From assembly GCA_022600955.1 (NCBI GenBank), contig JAHZJK010000031.1, positions 62,001-126,000 on the forward strand: a stretch of 64,000 nt of DNA, in the 5' to 3' direction. The stretch's first letter is position 1. Each line of letters starts with the position of its first letter. This DNA comes from Gammaproteobacteria bacterium. Its GTDB lineage: Bacteria; Pseudomonadota; Gammaproteobacteria; Steroidobacterales; Woeseiaceae. The notes beneath the pieces were generated by a model that saw only the letters and a list, made by a program, of their open reading frames with translations, did not search any database and was not told where the DNA came from. Shown here piece by piece: positions 9,374-17,176 of this stretch. Both the position numbers and the translations under genes were made by a program.

Positions 9374-9640
9374 ATGACGTTCAAGAACACTAAAATCGAA
9401 CGCGAGCTTCCAGATGAAGTCAGGAAGTGGCTTGAAGAAGAGATCAAGGAGCAGGACGAGCGATACGCCAAGATCGTCGCTGAGATGAAGGCACTCGATA
9501 CAACGCGTGAACAGTGGTACGCGGAGTTTTTCGAGCGCTTGAAGAAATACGGATTTAACGCGGATGGCGACCAGCGCGTCATCATTAAAGACGAAGAGCT
9601 GCCGGTTAAGCCGGACGGCGACCATGTCGTTGTTTACTAA
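9374..9640 (+). CDS. Small charged helical protein of unknown function (88 aa)
   Basis: The start is set by GGAGA at about 9364-9368 ahead of ATG 9374; a longer reading from 9284 would run into the preceding membrane protein gene and lacks a ribosome site. The product is dominated by one charged helix, with many E/K/R residues at about 7-53 (ELPDEVRKWLEEEIKEQ), and may form a coiled coil. A short beta-like tail follows (QRVIIKDEELPVKP). I recognise no domain. It sits between the metal-transporter-like gene and the bicupin gene in the same operon, so it may be an accessory or adaptor of that unit; that is inference. Confidence 0.75.
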   Translation: MTFKNTKIERELPDEVRKWLEEEIKEQDERYAKIVAEMKALDTTREQWYAEFFERLKKYGFNADGDQRVIIKDEELPVKPDGDHVVVY

Positions 9641-9655
9641 GAGCGGAGAGTAACT

Positions 9656-10618
9656 ATGTCAAGACCACATATTGAACCGTTCTGCGATCGCGACGTTCAT
9701 TTTAAAAATATGCCACTGAAAGGATTCGGTATCGGTTACAAGTACAAGATGCTAAGTCTCGACAACGAGATTGGATCCTGCACGATGTCGGTACAGTTCG
9801 ACGGCGGCTACAAGCAACCACCCGGCTTTAGCTACTCGGAGCTCGAATTCATTGTAGTCGAGGGATCGATCAAAGTTGGTGACCGCACCTGCGCACGCGG
9901 ACATTATTTCTTCGTGCCCGCTGGCTATGCCCTCCCCGAAATCAGCACCGAACAGGGCGCGCTGCTGTTGATGATGTACAACACTGCGGAGCCAAGTCAC
10001 GAACACAGTGACGAGCACCATCCGCTGTCGCGCACCGAGCTGTATCACGATGTCGATACTTATGGTGATATTGCGTGGGCGCCGGGTAACCTCGTCAGTC
10101 CATCCGTGGCGTCTGGTTGTATGATTAAGCTGCTCAATTTCAATCCAGATACCTATGCAATGACGTTCCTGTATTGCATGACCCCGCATTTCCACCAGGA
10201 TAATATTTCTTACCACGACTGTGCGGAAGAGGGATACCACCTGTGGGGCACTTCGTGGATGATGCAGTTCGGTGATCTGCCAACTGGCGGTTACTTCTGG
10301 CGTCCGCCCTACATCAATCATGGTGCATTTGCGAGTGAGTTGGGTTGCATCGCTATCGGGCGAACAGACTCGAAGCTCTTTAACCACTTTCACTACAATC
10401 CATGGAGTACTGTGGACGAAAACGAGCTGCGCTCCGCGGCACGACTCGCGAAACGAGATCCAGTGTTATACAAGTGGTGTGTTAACAACTCACATAATCA
10501 TCCGCATGGGCCGGAAGACTTCGAGGACACAATGCCGCGTCGGGGTGGAGCGCATACCCATGCTGATGGCACGACGCACAGCCATTCAAATGATGACGGG
10601 CATCACCATCACGATTGA
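9656..10618 (+). CDS. Bicupin protein with His-rich C-terminal tail
   Basis: 320 residues after a clear GGAGAG ribosome site. Two cupin barrels are visible. The first is about 40-110 (SELEFIVVEGSIKVGDR, then FVPAGYALPE). The second is about 165-240 and holds the better metal site, PHFHQDNISYHD at 177-188 with His178, His180 and His187, and PPYINHG with His222. A tail from about 279 is packed with histidines (THADGTTHSHS, GHHHH). Bicupins include ureidoglycine aminohydrolase and several dioxygenases, so a step on a ring-opened ureide or an oxidation is possible. The His-rich tail mirrors the His-rich loop encoded two genes upstream. The gene is last in the operon and its end overlaps the convergent ligase gene by 10 bp. 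Confidence 0.8.
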   Translation: MSRPHIEPFCDRDVHFKNMPLKGFGIGYKYKMLSLDNEIGSCTMSVQFDGGYKQPPGFSYSELEFIVVEGSIKVGDRTCARGHYFFVPAGYALPEISTEQGALLLMMYNTAEPSHEHSDEHHPLSRTELYHDVDTYGDIAWAPGNLVSPSVASGCMIKLLNFNPDTYAMTFLYCMTPHFHQDNISYHDCAEEGYHLWGTSWMMQFGDLPTGGYFWRPPYINHGAFASELGCIAIGRTDSKLFNHFHYNPWSTVDENELRSAARLAKRDPVLYKWCVNNSHNHPHGPEDFEDTMPRRGGAHTHADGTTHSHSNDDGHHHHD

Positions 10619-12003
10619 TTGAGTAACGCTTGCTTGTCGACCTTGCCAGACGATCGTTTTGGCAGGTCGACAAGTTGGCGAAATTGCTGCGGAATCTTGT
10701 ACGGAGCGAGTCTGTCGCGACACCATTCCGGAAGTTCGCTCGCGTCGACATTGCCAGCAACAAATGCCTTGATGATTTGGCCGCGATCGGCATCGTCAAT
10801 GCCAATTACAGCCACCTCATCAATCCCGTTGTGCTGTAGCAACACCGCTTCAACTTCGGACGGGTAGATGTTGACGCCACCGCGAATGATCACATCCTTG
10901 TCGCGGCCGCGCAGTGCGATATGGCCGCTTTTGAGGCGTTCGGCAAGGTCGCCCGGATAGAACCAGCCACCGATGCCGGCCTGCTGTTCGATTCCGTTGG
11001 CATCAAGGTAGCGTGTGGCCACGCCGGGTCCACGGTAGCGCAGCCGGCCGACAATGCCATCTGCGACCGTGTTGTTGTCTGTATCGACGATTTCAACGTC
11101 GGTCTTATAGGTCGGTTTACCCACAGTCGCCGCGTGCTCGGCGAAGTCCTCGGCACGTAGCACGGATATACCGCCACCTTCACTTGATGCGTAGTAGCTG
11201 TAGAGGTTCGCGCAGATTTTCTCGAGGACCAGCAATGCTTCGTCGGCGTATAGCGGCTCACCACTGACTATCAGATAGTCAAGATTTTCGAGCAGCGGGT
11301 TCTTGCCATTGTGAAAATCGAACAAGCGGCGCAAGAGCGTTGGTGGCAGGAAGCTTGCTGTTACAAAATCCTGCTGCAAGGTCTGGATAATCTGTGGAGG
11401 TTTCATTGGTGGCGGCGCTATGAGGACGCTGCCGCCGGCGGCGAGCAGGCTCATAGAAAACGATCGGCCCGCGCCAAAGTAGAACGGCGTGAGAACCGCA
11501 AAACAGTCGTTCTCTCCATAGCCGATGGCCTTCCACTGACTGACGAAACGCTCATAGAGATTGCGATGTGTTACCAATGCGCCCTTGGGCTTGCCAGTCG
11601 TGCCTGACGAGAGCGATATCAGAAGATCCGAGTCTTTTTCACAGATGTCAGGCAAGTCAGCGCGATCTGCATCGGCGATTGGGGTCGCGTCATCCACGAC
11701 CAGCTTGACGTCAAATGCAGAAACCGCTGACTGTTTTTCAGAATCGGTCCATCGATGGTCCATTGGGACAATGACGGCGCTGATACGTGCGACCGCAAAG
11801 TGTGCGATAAGGTGCAGTGGGTGTTCTGCCATTGACAGCCCAACCCGGTCCCCGGCGCCAATACCATGCCCATGCAACCATGCAGCGACGCGTTCTACTT
11901 CAGTCCACAGGCTCTCGTAGTTGATCTGCCGGTCGTGAAATCGAATCGCCACTTTTTCCGGGGAGCGCTCCGCGTGCCTACGAATTACGCCGGCGAGATT
12001 CAC
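10609..12003 (-). CDS. AMP-dependent acyl-CoA synthetase/ligase
   Basis: 464 residues, slightly short for the ANL family but with the full set of motifs: the phosphate loop SSGTTGKPKG at 132-141, YYASSEGGG for adenine binding, GWFYPGDLAE, GRDKDVIIRGGVNIYP at the domain hinge, and SSGKVDKQALL with the adenylation lysine Lys454. It makes acyl-CoA from a carboxylic acid, ATP and CoA in the cytosol. It is third in a leftward operon after the HMGL-like lyase and amidohydrolase genes. Its likely job is activation of an acid intermediate of the island pathway. Substrate chain type cannot be told from sequence. Confidence 0.92.
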   Translation of the reverse strand: MNLAGVIRRHAERSPEKVAIRFHDRQINYESLWTEVERVAAWLHGHGIGAGDRVGLSMAEHPLHLIAHFAVARISAVIVPMDHRWTDSEKQSAVSAFDVKLVVDDATPIADADRADLPDICEKDSDLLISLSSGTTGKPKGALVTHRNLYERFVSQWKAIGYGENDCFAVLTPFYFGAGRSFSMSLLAAGGSVLIAPPPMKPPQIIQTLQQDFVTASFLPPTLLRRLFDFHNGKNPLLENLDYLIVSGEPLYADEALLVLEKICANLYSYYASSEGGGISVLRAEDFAEHAATVGKPTYKTDVEIVDTDNNTVADGIVGRLRYRGPGVATRYLDANGIEQQAGIGGWFYPGDLAERLKSGHIALRGRDKDVIIRGGVNIYPSEVEAVLLQHNGIDEVAVIGIDDADRGQIIKAFVAGNVDASELPEWCRDRLAPYKIPQQFRQLVDLPKRSSGKVDKQALLNQS

Positions 12004-12012
12004 AGGGCGGTC

Positions 12013-12879
12013 TTAATCGAGATTGTAGATACGACGCGTATTGTCTCGCAGCAGCTTCTGCAACACGGCAGGTTTGAAGCCGAGTGCTACGATTTCGTCG
12101 ATCGTACGTTTGAAGTCGAGTACAGGAAAATCTGTGCCAAAAATGACCTTGTCCTGACCGTAACTGTTGATGTATCGAACAAAGCTCTCTGGCCAGTATT
12201 TCGGGCTGTGCGCATCGCAACCGATATACACATTGTCGTGCTTCCAGGCCATCGCGATCATTTCGTCAGTCCAGGGAATACCGACGTGAATACCAATGAT
12301 TTTGAGTTCCGGAAAATCACACGCCACCGCATCGAGTGTGATCGGTTGGCCAACGCTGCGGCACCGATGGTCTTTCGAGTAGATCATGGACTGCCCAACC
12401 TGCATTTGTACGGGCACGCCGAGTTCAACGCATTTGGCGTAAAACGGATAGTACCTGGCGTGGTCAGGTGCGAGTTCGAACCAGTGCGGGTACAAGTGTG
12501 CACCGATGAATCCGAGTTCCTCGACGGCATGCTGTAACTCACGAACACCGTCCATTCCGGTAAAAGGGTCGATCCCGATCAGGCCAGAAAACTTCTCCGG
12601 GTGAGCTGCGACAGCATCCGCGACGACTTGGGGTGGCATATGGTAGCAGCCCTTGAGCCCGGGTCGCCCCGACTTGGCGGCTATCAAGAAACCGTGGTCT
12701 ATATCCGCGCTGTCCATTCGCGCGATCATCTCGTCCAGCGTCAGCCCTGTCATCAGGCTGTTCTTTGCCTTCATCTTGCCGGTGAAAAACTCGTCGCCCC
12801 AGTCCGGTCGATGTGACAATGCTTCTTCAGTCCAGATGTTTACGACGGCGTCGATTGCTTTTATTGCTGTTTCAGTCAT
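12013..12879 (-). CDS. Amidohydrolase 2 family protein (metal-dependent hydrolase/decarboxylase fold)
   Basis: 288 residues from the ATG at 12879. An extended reading upstream to 13116 would run through the HMGL-like gene and is rejected. The protein shows the PF04909-type TIM barrel: IDHGFLIAAKSGRPG, IGAHLYPHWFELAPD, IIGIHVGIPWTDE and the late VIFGTDFPVL with its metal aspartate. Members include 4-oxalomesaconate hydratase, ACMS decarboxylase and lactonases, so it may hydrate, decarboxylate or hydrolyse a ring-cleavage product. It starts 8 bp after the lyase gene and ends 10 bp before the ligase gene in one operon. It lacks an N-terminal His-x-His pair, which is common in some subgroups. Confidence 0.85.
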   Translation of the reverse strand: MTETAIKAIDAVVNIWTEEALSHRPDWGDEFFTGKMKAKNSLMTGLTLDEMIARMDSADIDHGFLIAAKSGRPGLKGCYHMPPQVVADAVAAHPEKFSGLIGIDPFTGMDGVRELQHAVEELGFIGAHLYPHWFELAPDHARYYPFYAKCVELGVPVQMQVGQSMIYSKDHRCRSVGQPITLDAVACDFPELKIIGIHVGIPWTDEMIAMAWKHDNVYIGCDAHSPKYWPESFVRYINSYGQDKVIFGTDFPVLDFKRTIDEIVALGFKPAVLQKLLRDNTRRIYNLD

Positions 12880-12886
12880 TACTTGA

Positions 12887-13810
12887 TCACTGTTCCTGAA
12901 AACCTTTCGGGACCCCGGCATCGGGGATGAAGCCGTAAAGCGGCTCATCGGGTAGTGCGGTGCTAAGTATATTACGAACAGCGAGAAGTTTATCGATGTC
13001 GATACCGGTACGCAGGCCCATAGCTTCGAGCATGAATACCAGGTCTTCGGTAACGATATTGCCACTTGCTCCTGGCGCAAACGGACATCCGCCAATCCCG
13101 CCGAGCGAGCTGTCAACGGTTGTTATGCCTTCCTCGATTGCTGCCAGCACGTTCGCCAGTCCGAGGCCGCGCGTGTTGTGCAGGTGGACACCGTTGATAT
13201 TCTCCTTGCCAACTGCTGCCTGCACTTTACGTACGAGGCGCGTTACCTGTGCAGGATTGGCATAGCCGGTTGTGTCAGACAGACCTACTTCAGCAACACC
13301 GCACTGCATGAGGCGTTCGGCTGAGGCCACGACCAGGTCTTCGCTTACGGGTCCCTCGATCGTACAGCCAAACGCGGTCGACAAACCGGCCTCGAAGTGC
13401 GGCGGTTGCGGCTGTTGAGCGACCAGCTCGGAAATTTTCGACACTTCTGCAAACATCTGTTCGTGATTGCGGCGTACGTTTTTGAGGCTGTGCGTTTCAC
13501 TGACAGAGAAGGGGATCGAAATCTTGTGTGCACCGCTCTCGATTGCGTCTTGAGCGCCGCGCAGATTCGGTACCAGTACGGCGACATCGAGACCCGGCAG
13601 CTCAAGTGCGGCGCGCACGACATCCGCGGTGTCCGCCATTTGTGGCAAAACACTGGGTGGAACGAAAGAGCCAACTTCGATCTCCCGGAATCCTGCGGCT
13701 GCCTGCGCTTTGATCCAAGCGTTCTTAACCGCGGTTGGCAGGATTGCGTCGATGCTTTGCAGGCCGTCGCGAGGGCCAACTTCACTGACGAGTATGTCGA
13801 TATCAGTCAT
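12887..13810 (-). CDS. HMG-CoA lyase-like acyl-CoA lyase (first of two)
   Basis: 307 residues of the DRE-TIM/HMGL fold. VGPRDGLQ puts the catalytic Arg14 and Asp15 in place, GGIGGCPFAPGA holds the active-site loop Cys242, and the metal histidines His209 and His211 are in HLHNTRG. True HMG-CoA lyases have HDTYG there; the HNTRG variant suggests a related but different 3-hydroxyacyl-CoA substrate. The reaction would be a retro-Claisen cleavage of a branched 3-hydroxy-dicarboxyl-CoA. It is the first gene of the leftward operon lyase, amidohydrolase, ligase, and shares a divergent promoter region with the second CoA-transferase gene and operator site B. Confidence 0.88.
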   Translation of the reverse strand: MTDIDILVSEVGPRDGLQSIDAILPTAVKNAWIKAQAAAGFREIEVGSFVPPSVLPQMADTADVVRAALELPGLDVAVLVPNLRGAQDAIESGAHKISIPFSVSETHSLKNVRRNHEQMFAEVSKISELVAQQPQPPHFEAGLSTAFGCTIEGPVSEDLVVASAERLMQCGVAEVGLSDTTGYANPAQVTRLVRKVQAAVGKENINGVHLHNTRGLGLANVLAAIEEGITTVDSSLGGIGGCPFAPGASGNIVTEDLVFMLEAMGLRTGIDIDKLLAVRNILSTALPDEPLYGFIPDAGVPKGFQEQ

Positions 13811-13858
13811 TGAATTTACTTAATAAAACAACGCCTTGCAGGCGGATAGACTAAAGAT

Positions 13859-13876
13859 ATATTATTATACCAAATC
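13859..13876 (+). promoter_or_regulatory. Shared island operator, site B (between lyase and CoA-transferase)
   Basis: ATATTATTATACCAAATC lies 23 bp before the GTG start of the CoA-transferase gene and 48 bp from the lyase start. It is the weakest of the eight copies: the core TTATTATA differs from TTGTTATA at one base and the right half is degenerate. Its position in the divergent promoter region supports the call. Confidence 0.42.
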
Positions 13877-13899
13877 AGCGTCAAAGAATTGGGGAGTTT

Positions 13900-15096
13900 G
13901 TGAGCGAGTCGAACGGCAATGCACTACCGCTCAGTGGAATTCGCGTCATTGAATTCTCGCACATGGTCATGGGGCCCGCAGCAGGACTGGTGCTTGCTGA
14001 CCTCGGTGCAGAGGTAATTCGTATCGAACCCATTGCCGGTGACAAGACCCGCAGCCTGAAAGGCTCCGGCGCCGGGTACTTTGCGATGTACAACCGCAAC
14101 AAGAAAAGCATCCGCCTGAATCTAAAGTCGGCGAAGGGCGCGCAAGTTGCGCGTGAGCTTGTCACGTCAGCGGATGTCTTGATCGAGAATTTTCGACCCG
14201 GCGCAATGGATCGCCTGGGTCTGGACTACGCTTCACTCAGCAAAGCCAATCCACGACTCATCTACTGTTCAACGCATGGATTCCTGAACGGACCGTACGA
14301 GCACCGTACAGCGCTGGATGAGGTTGCCCAAATGATGGGCGGTTTGGCGTACATGACCGGGCCGCCTGGCAGACCATTGCGTGCTGGTGCATCAGTTATC
14401 GATGTCATGGGCGGTGTCTGGGGCTCCGTAGGTGTTTTGGCAGCACTTGAAGAGCGTCATCGCACGGGTAAGGGCAAGCAGGTCAAGAGCTCACTGTTCG
14501 AAAGCACTGTGTTCCTGGTTGGTCAGCACATGGCACAGTATGCGGTCACGGGTACTCCCGCAGCGCCGATGCCTGCACGCGTTTCTGCCTGGGCGATATA
14601 TGATGTTTTTGAAACTGCGGATGCCGAAAAGGTCTTTGTCGGCGTCGTCAGCGATCCGCAGTGGCTGGTGTTTTGTGAAACGTTCGGCTTCGACGAGTTA
14701 CTTGCAGATGACGGCCTTCGCGAGAATAACAATCGCGTCGATGCCCGAGAACGAATAATACCGATTGTTCAGTCTGAGTTTGCTTCACTTGGCAGTACGG
14801 AACTAATGCAGCGACTTGAGACGAGCGGATTGCCATTCGCTCCTATCACTAAACCCGAAGACCTGCTTGATGATCCACATCTCACGGAGTCAGGCGCATT
14901 GCTGGATACTACTCTGCCCGATGGCACGAACGTCAGGCTACCCGCGCTGCCGTTTGAAATGGATAACAATAAGTTTTCAGCTCGATTGAATCCGCCAGCT
15001 TCCGGAGAGCATACTGAGGATGTGCTGCGCGAGGCCGGCTATGATGAGGCTGCTATCGAAGCAATGATTGCGGCCGGCGATATCGCAGTAGACTAG
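13900..15096 (+). CDS. CaiB/BaiF family (class III) CoA-transferase (second)
   Basis: 398 residues, full length, starting at GTG 13900 behind GGGGAG. The catalytic aspartate is Asp168 in ASVIDVMGGVWG. ENFRPGAMDRLGLDY and the N-terminal IEFSHMVMGPAAGLVLADLGAEVI are family hallmarks. It is not a close copy of the first transferase. It is transcribed alone and rightward, divergent from the lyase gene, and its stop overlaps the convergent leuD gene by 4 bp. Beside lyase, ligase and LeuCD homologues, it may charge a hydroxy-dicarboxylate with CoA before lyase cleavage, as succinyl-CoA:(S)-malate/citramalate transferases do; that is inference. Confidence 0.92.
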   Translation: MSESNGNALPLSGIRVIEFSHMVMGPAAGLVLADLGAEVIRIEPIAGDKTRSLKGSGAGYFAMYNRNKKSIRLNLKSAKGAQVARELVTSADVLIENFRPGAMDRLGLDYASLSKANPRLIYCSTHGFLNGPYEHRTALDEVAQMMGGLAYMTGPPGRPLRAGASVIDVMGGVWGSVGVLAALEERHRTGKGKQVKSSLFESTVFLVGQHMAQYAVTGTPAAPMPARVSAWAIYDVFETADAEKVFVGVVSDPQWLVFCETFGFDELLADDGLRENNNRVDARERIIPIVQSEFASLGSTELMQRLETSGLPFAPITKPEDLLDDPHLTESGALLDTTLPDGTNVRLPALPFEMDNNKFSARLNPPASGEHTEDVLREAGYDEAAIEAMIAAGDIAVD

Positions 15097-15719
15097 AGCT
15101 TCGCCCAGGGGCGGGCGACGTAGTCACGTTTCGCGAATGCGTCAATAGCATCCTCAAACTGCATTGTGTATTCGATGTAATCAAGGCCATTCAATAGCAT
15201 GTTGCGGTCTGACTCCGGCGTGCTGAACTTGAATATATCGCCGCGCGGGCCATGAATCTCGCCTTTGACAAGATCAACCAGCAAGCGGCTGGATTGCGGC
15301 GACTCTGCGGTGTGTTCCGCAAGCAACTCGACTTGCTCCGCGGGCAGCTCAATGGCCAGCAGGCCGTTTCGAGCGCAATTGCGATAAAAGATTCGACCAA
15401 AACTCTCAGCAATGATGACACGTATGCCGTGGTCACGTAATGCCCAGACCGCGTGCTCGCGGGATGATCCGCAACCCCAGTTTTTGCCACCCAGTATTAT
15501 TGACGCGGCGAAATACTGCGGCTGATTCAGCACGAAACTCTGGCGCAGACTGACCTTGTTCATGCCCTCGTAGTTGTAGCGCCAGCCGGCGAACAATCCG
15601 TCGCCTAGCCCCGACTTGCTGACGCGCTTCATCTCGCGCGATGGAATGATTTGATCTGTATCGACGTTGTTTACAATGATCGGGGCCGCCACGCCCATGT
15701 GTTGAGTAAAGGCCTGCAT
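15093..15719 (-). CDS. leuD: 3-isopropylmalate dehydratase small subunit-like protein (LeuD family)
   Basis: 208 residues, the normal LeuD length. The swivel-domain hallmarks are present: NNVDTDQIIPSREMK near the N-terminus, GGKNWGCGSSREHAVWAL with the substrate-binding loop, and ESFGRIFYRNCARNGLL. With LeuC it forms an aconitase-type hydro-lyase. Its start abuts the leuC stop (1-bp overlap). No leuA or leuB is close by, and its neighbours are CoA-transferases, lyases and a TonB receptor gene. A catabolic hydratase of a substituted maleate or malate, like dimethylmaleate hydratase, is therefore as plausible as leucine synthesis. The symbol names the family only. Confidence 0.88.
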   Translation of the reverse strand: MQAFTQHMGVAAPIIVNNVDTDQIIPSREMKRVSKSGLGDGLFAGWRYNYEGMNKVSLRQSFVLNQPQYFAASIILGGKNWGCGSSREHAVWALRDHGIRVIIAESFGRIFYRNCARNGLLAIELPAEQVELLAEHTAESPQSSRLLVDLVKGEIHGPRGDIFKFSTPESDRNMLLNGLDYIEYTMQFEDAIDAFAKRDYVARPWAKL

Positions 15720-17125
15720 TAGCCGTTACTCATGCGTACGTCGGCAATGTGACCTGCAATTGCGGAAGCCGCCACGGATTCGGGGCTGGCCAGGTGCGAG
15801 CGCGTCTTGCGCCCCTGGCGGCCGCGGAAATTACGGTTAGTACTGGTCATGACGCGCTCTTCCGGTGCAAAGCTCTCGCCGCCAGCGTTAAAGCACAATG
15901 AGCAACCTGGTTCGCGCCACTCAAAGCCGGCGTCGGTGAAAATCCTGTCTATTCCCTCGGCCTCCGCGGCTTGTTTGATCGGCCGCGATCCCGGAGTACA
16001 AATCGCACGGACGCCCGCAGCTACCCTGTGCCCCTGCAGAATACTGGCCGCTCTACGCAAGTCACTCAGCCGGGCGTTGGTGCAGGAACCAATAAACGCC
16101 CCCTGGATCGGTAGTCCCAGCAATTCCTGTCCAGGTTCCAGACCCATGTATTGCATCGCGCTTTTCATTTGCTCGCGAGCTTCGTCGTCCGTTGCTGCCT
16201 CAAGGCCCGGTACGCTGCCGTCGATACGAATAGCATGCTCCGGACTGGTTCCCCAGGTGACGGTTGGCGCGATCTCGGCACAATCGATTGTGATTTCTTT
16301 ATCAAATACCGCGTCGTCATCGGAATGCAGCGTTTGCCAGAATGCAACGCATTTTTCCCAGGGTTCGCCGCTCGGTGTGTACGGACGATCTTTGACGTAA
16401 CTGACGGTCTTTTCGTCAGGTGCGACGATTCCTGTAAAGGCCGAAAACTCGACGGCCATGTTGCAAAGTGTGAATCGAGCTTCAATGTCCAGAGCATCTA
16501 TTGCCGGGCCGTAAAATTCCATTGCATGGCCGCGTGCTCCAGAGGCTGAGTACTTGCCGATAAGATGCAGGATCATGTCCTTGGCCGTGACACCGTTGCC
16601 CAGTGGACCCTCGAATCGAACTCGGAGCTGCTTTGGTTTTGTAGCGCGAAGTGTTTCCGTTGCGAGCGCGTGTTCACAGTCGCTGGTGCCAATGCCCCAG
16701 CCGATCGCACCCAGCGCACCGAGCGTGCAGGTATGGCTGTCCGGACAGGCTGCAATAAGGCCGGGCAGGGCGATTCCCTGCTCGGCGGAAATTATGTGTG
16801 TGATGCCATGTCTGACATCGTGAATATCGAAAAGTGTGAGGCCGGCATCATTGGCCTCCGCACGCATTGTCTTGATGAAGTCCTCACCGCCGGGCATCAA
16901 TGTCGAGTCGTCGCGACCGGGCAGTGTGTCGACGATGTGATCCATCGTTGCGAAGACTTGTCGGGGGTTGCGGACCGGCCGTTGCTGGTCCTTAAGTGAG
17001 GTTAGCGCGACGCTACCAGTACGTTCATGAATAAAAACGCGGTCGAGGTAAACGAGACTGGTGCCATCATCGAGTTCCTTGACGACATGTGAGTCCCAAA
17101 TCTTGTCGAATAGCGTCTTGCTCAT
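15719..17125 (-). CDS. leuC: 3-isopropylmalate dehydratase large subunit-like protein (LeuC family)
   Basis: 468 residues from ATG 17125. The three cluster cysteines of the aconitase fold are all present: Cys348 in GSCTNARLSDLR and Cys408 and Cys411 in REPGCSLC, so a labile [4Fe-4S] centre is expected. Other signatures are CPDSHTCTLGALGA and VAPDEKTVSY. After the second cysteine pair it reads FNAGGESF, where many biosynthetic LeuC proteins read LGMNPD or similar, a hint of a diverged substrate pocket. A TTG 36 bp further upstream lies inside a hairpin and is unlikely as a start. The ribosome site (GGGGA) sits within the 3' arm of that hairpin. Confidence 0.9.
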   Translation of the reverse strand: MSKTLFDKIWDSHVVKELDDGTSLVYLDRVFIHERTGSVALTSLKDQQRPVRNPRQVFATMDHIVDTLPGRDDSTLMPGGEDFIKTMRAEANDAGLTLFDIHDVRHGITHIISAEQGIALPGLIAACPDSHTCTLGALGAIGWGIGTSDCEHALATETLRATKPKQLRVRFEGPLGNGVTAKDMILHLIGKYSASGARGHAMEFYGPAIDALDIEARFTLCNMAVEFSAFTGIVAPDEKTVSYVKDRPYTPSGEPWEKCVAFWQTLHSDDDAVFDKEITIDCAEIAPTVTWGTSPEHAIRIDGSVPGLEAATDDEAREQMKSAMQYMGLEPGQELLGLPIQGAFIGSCTNARLSDLRRAASILQGHRVAAGVRAICTPGSRPIKQAAEAEGIDRIFTDAGFEWREPGCSLCFNAGGESFAPEERVMTSTNRNFRGRQGRKTRSHLASPESVAASAIAGHIADVRMSNG

Positions 17126-17130
17126 AATAA

Positions 17131-17161
17131 TTGGTCCCCGGCTGTATAGGCCGGGGACCAA
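17131..17161 (-). terminator. Strong hairpin between the TonB receptor gene and leuC; terminator and/or leuC ribosome-site lock
   Basis: A perfect 12-bp stem (TTGGTCCCCGGC at 17131-17142 pairs with 17150-17161) with a 7-base loop. Read leftward it follows the TonB receptor stop by 15 bases and is trailed by TTATT and then the leuC ATG. It could end receptor transcription, but the following T-tract is short and broken. The 3' arm also contains GGGGA, nine bases before the ATG, the only good ribosome site for leuC. The structure would therefore hide it on a read-through message. Either role, or both, would lower LeuCD relative to the receptor. Confidence 0.6.
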
Positions 17162-17176
17162 CGGACATTACAGCAA

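Noticed and set aside
12880..13116. N-terminal extension of the amidohydrolase
   Set aside because: It overlaps the HMGL-like lyase in another frame and has no family similarity or ribosome site.
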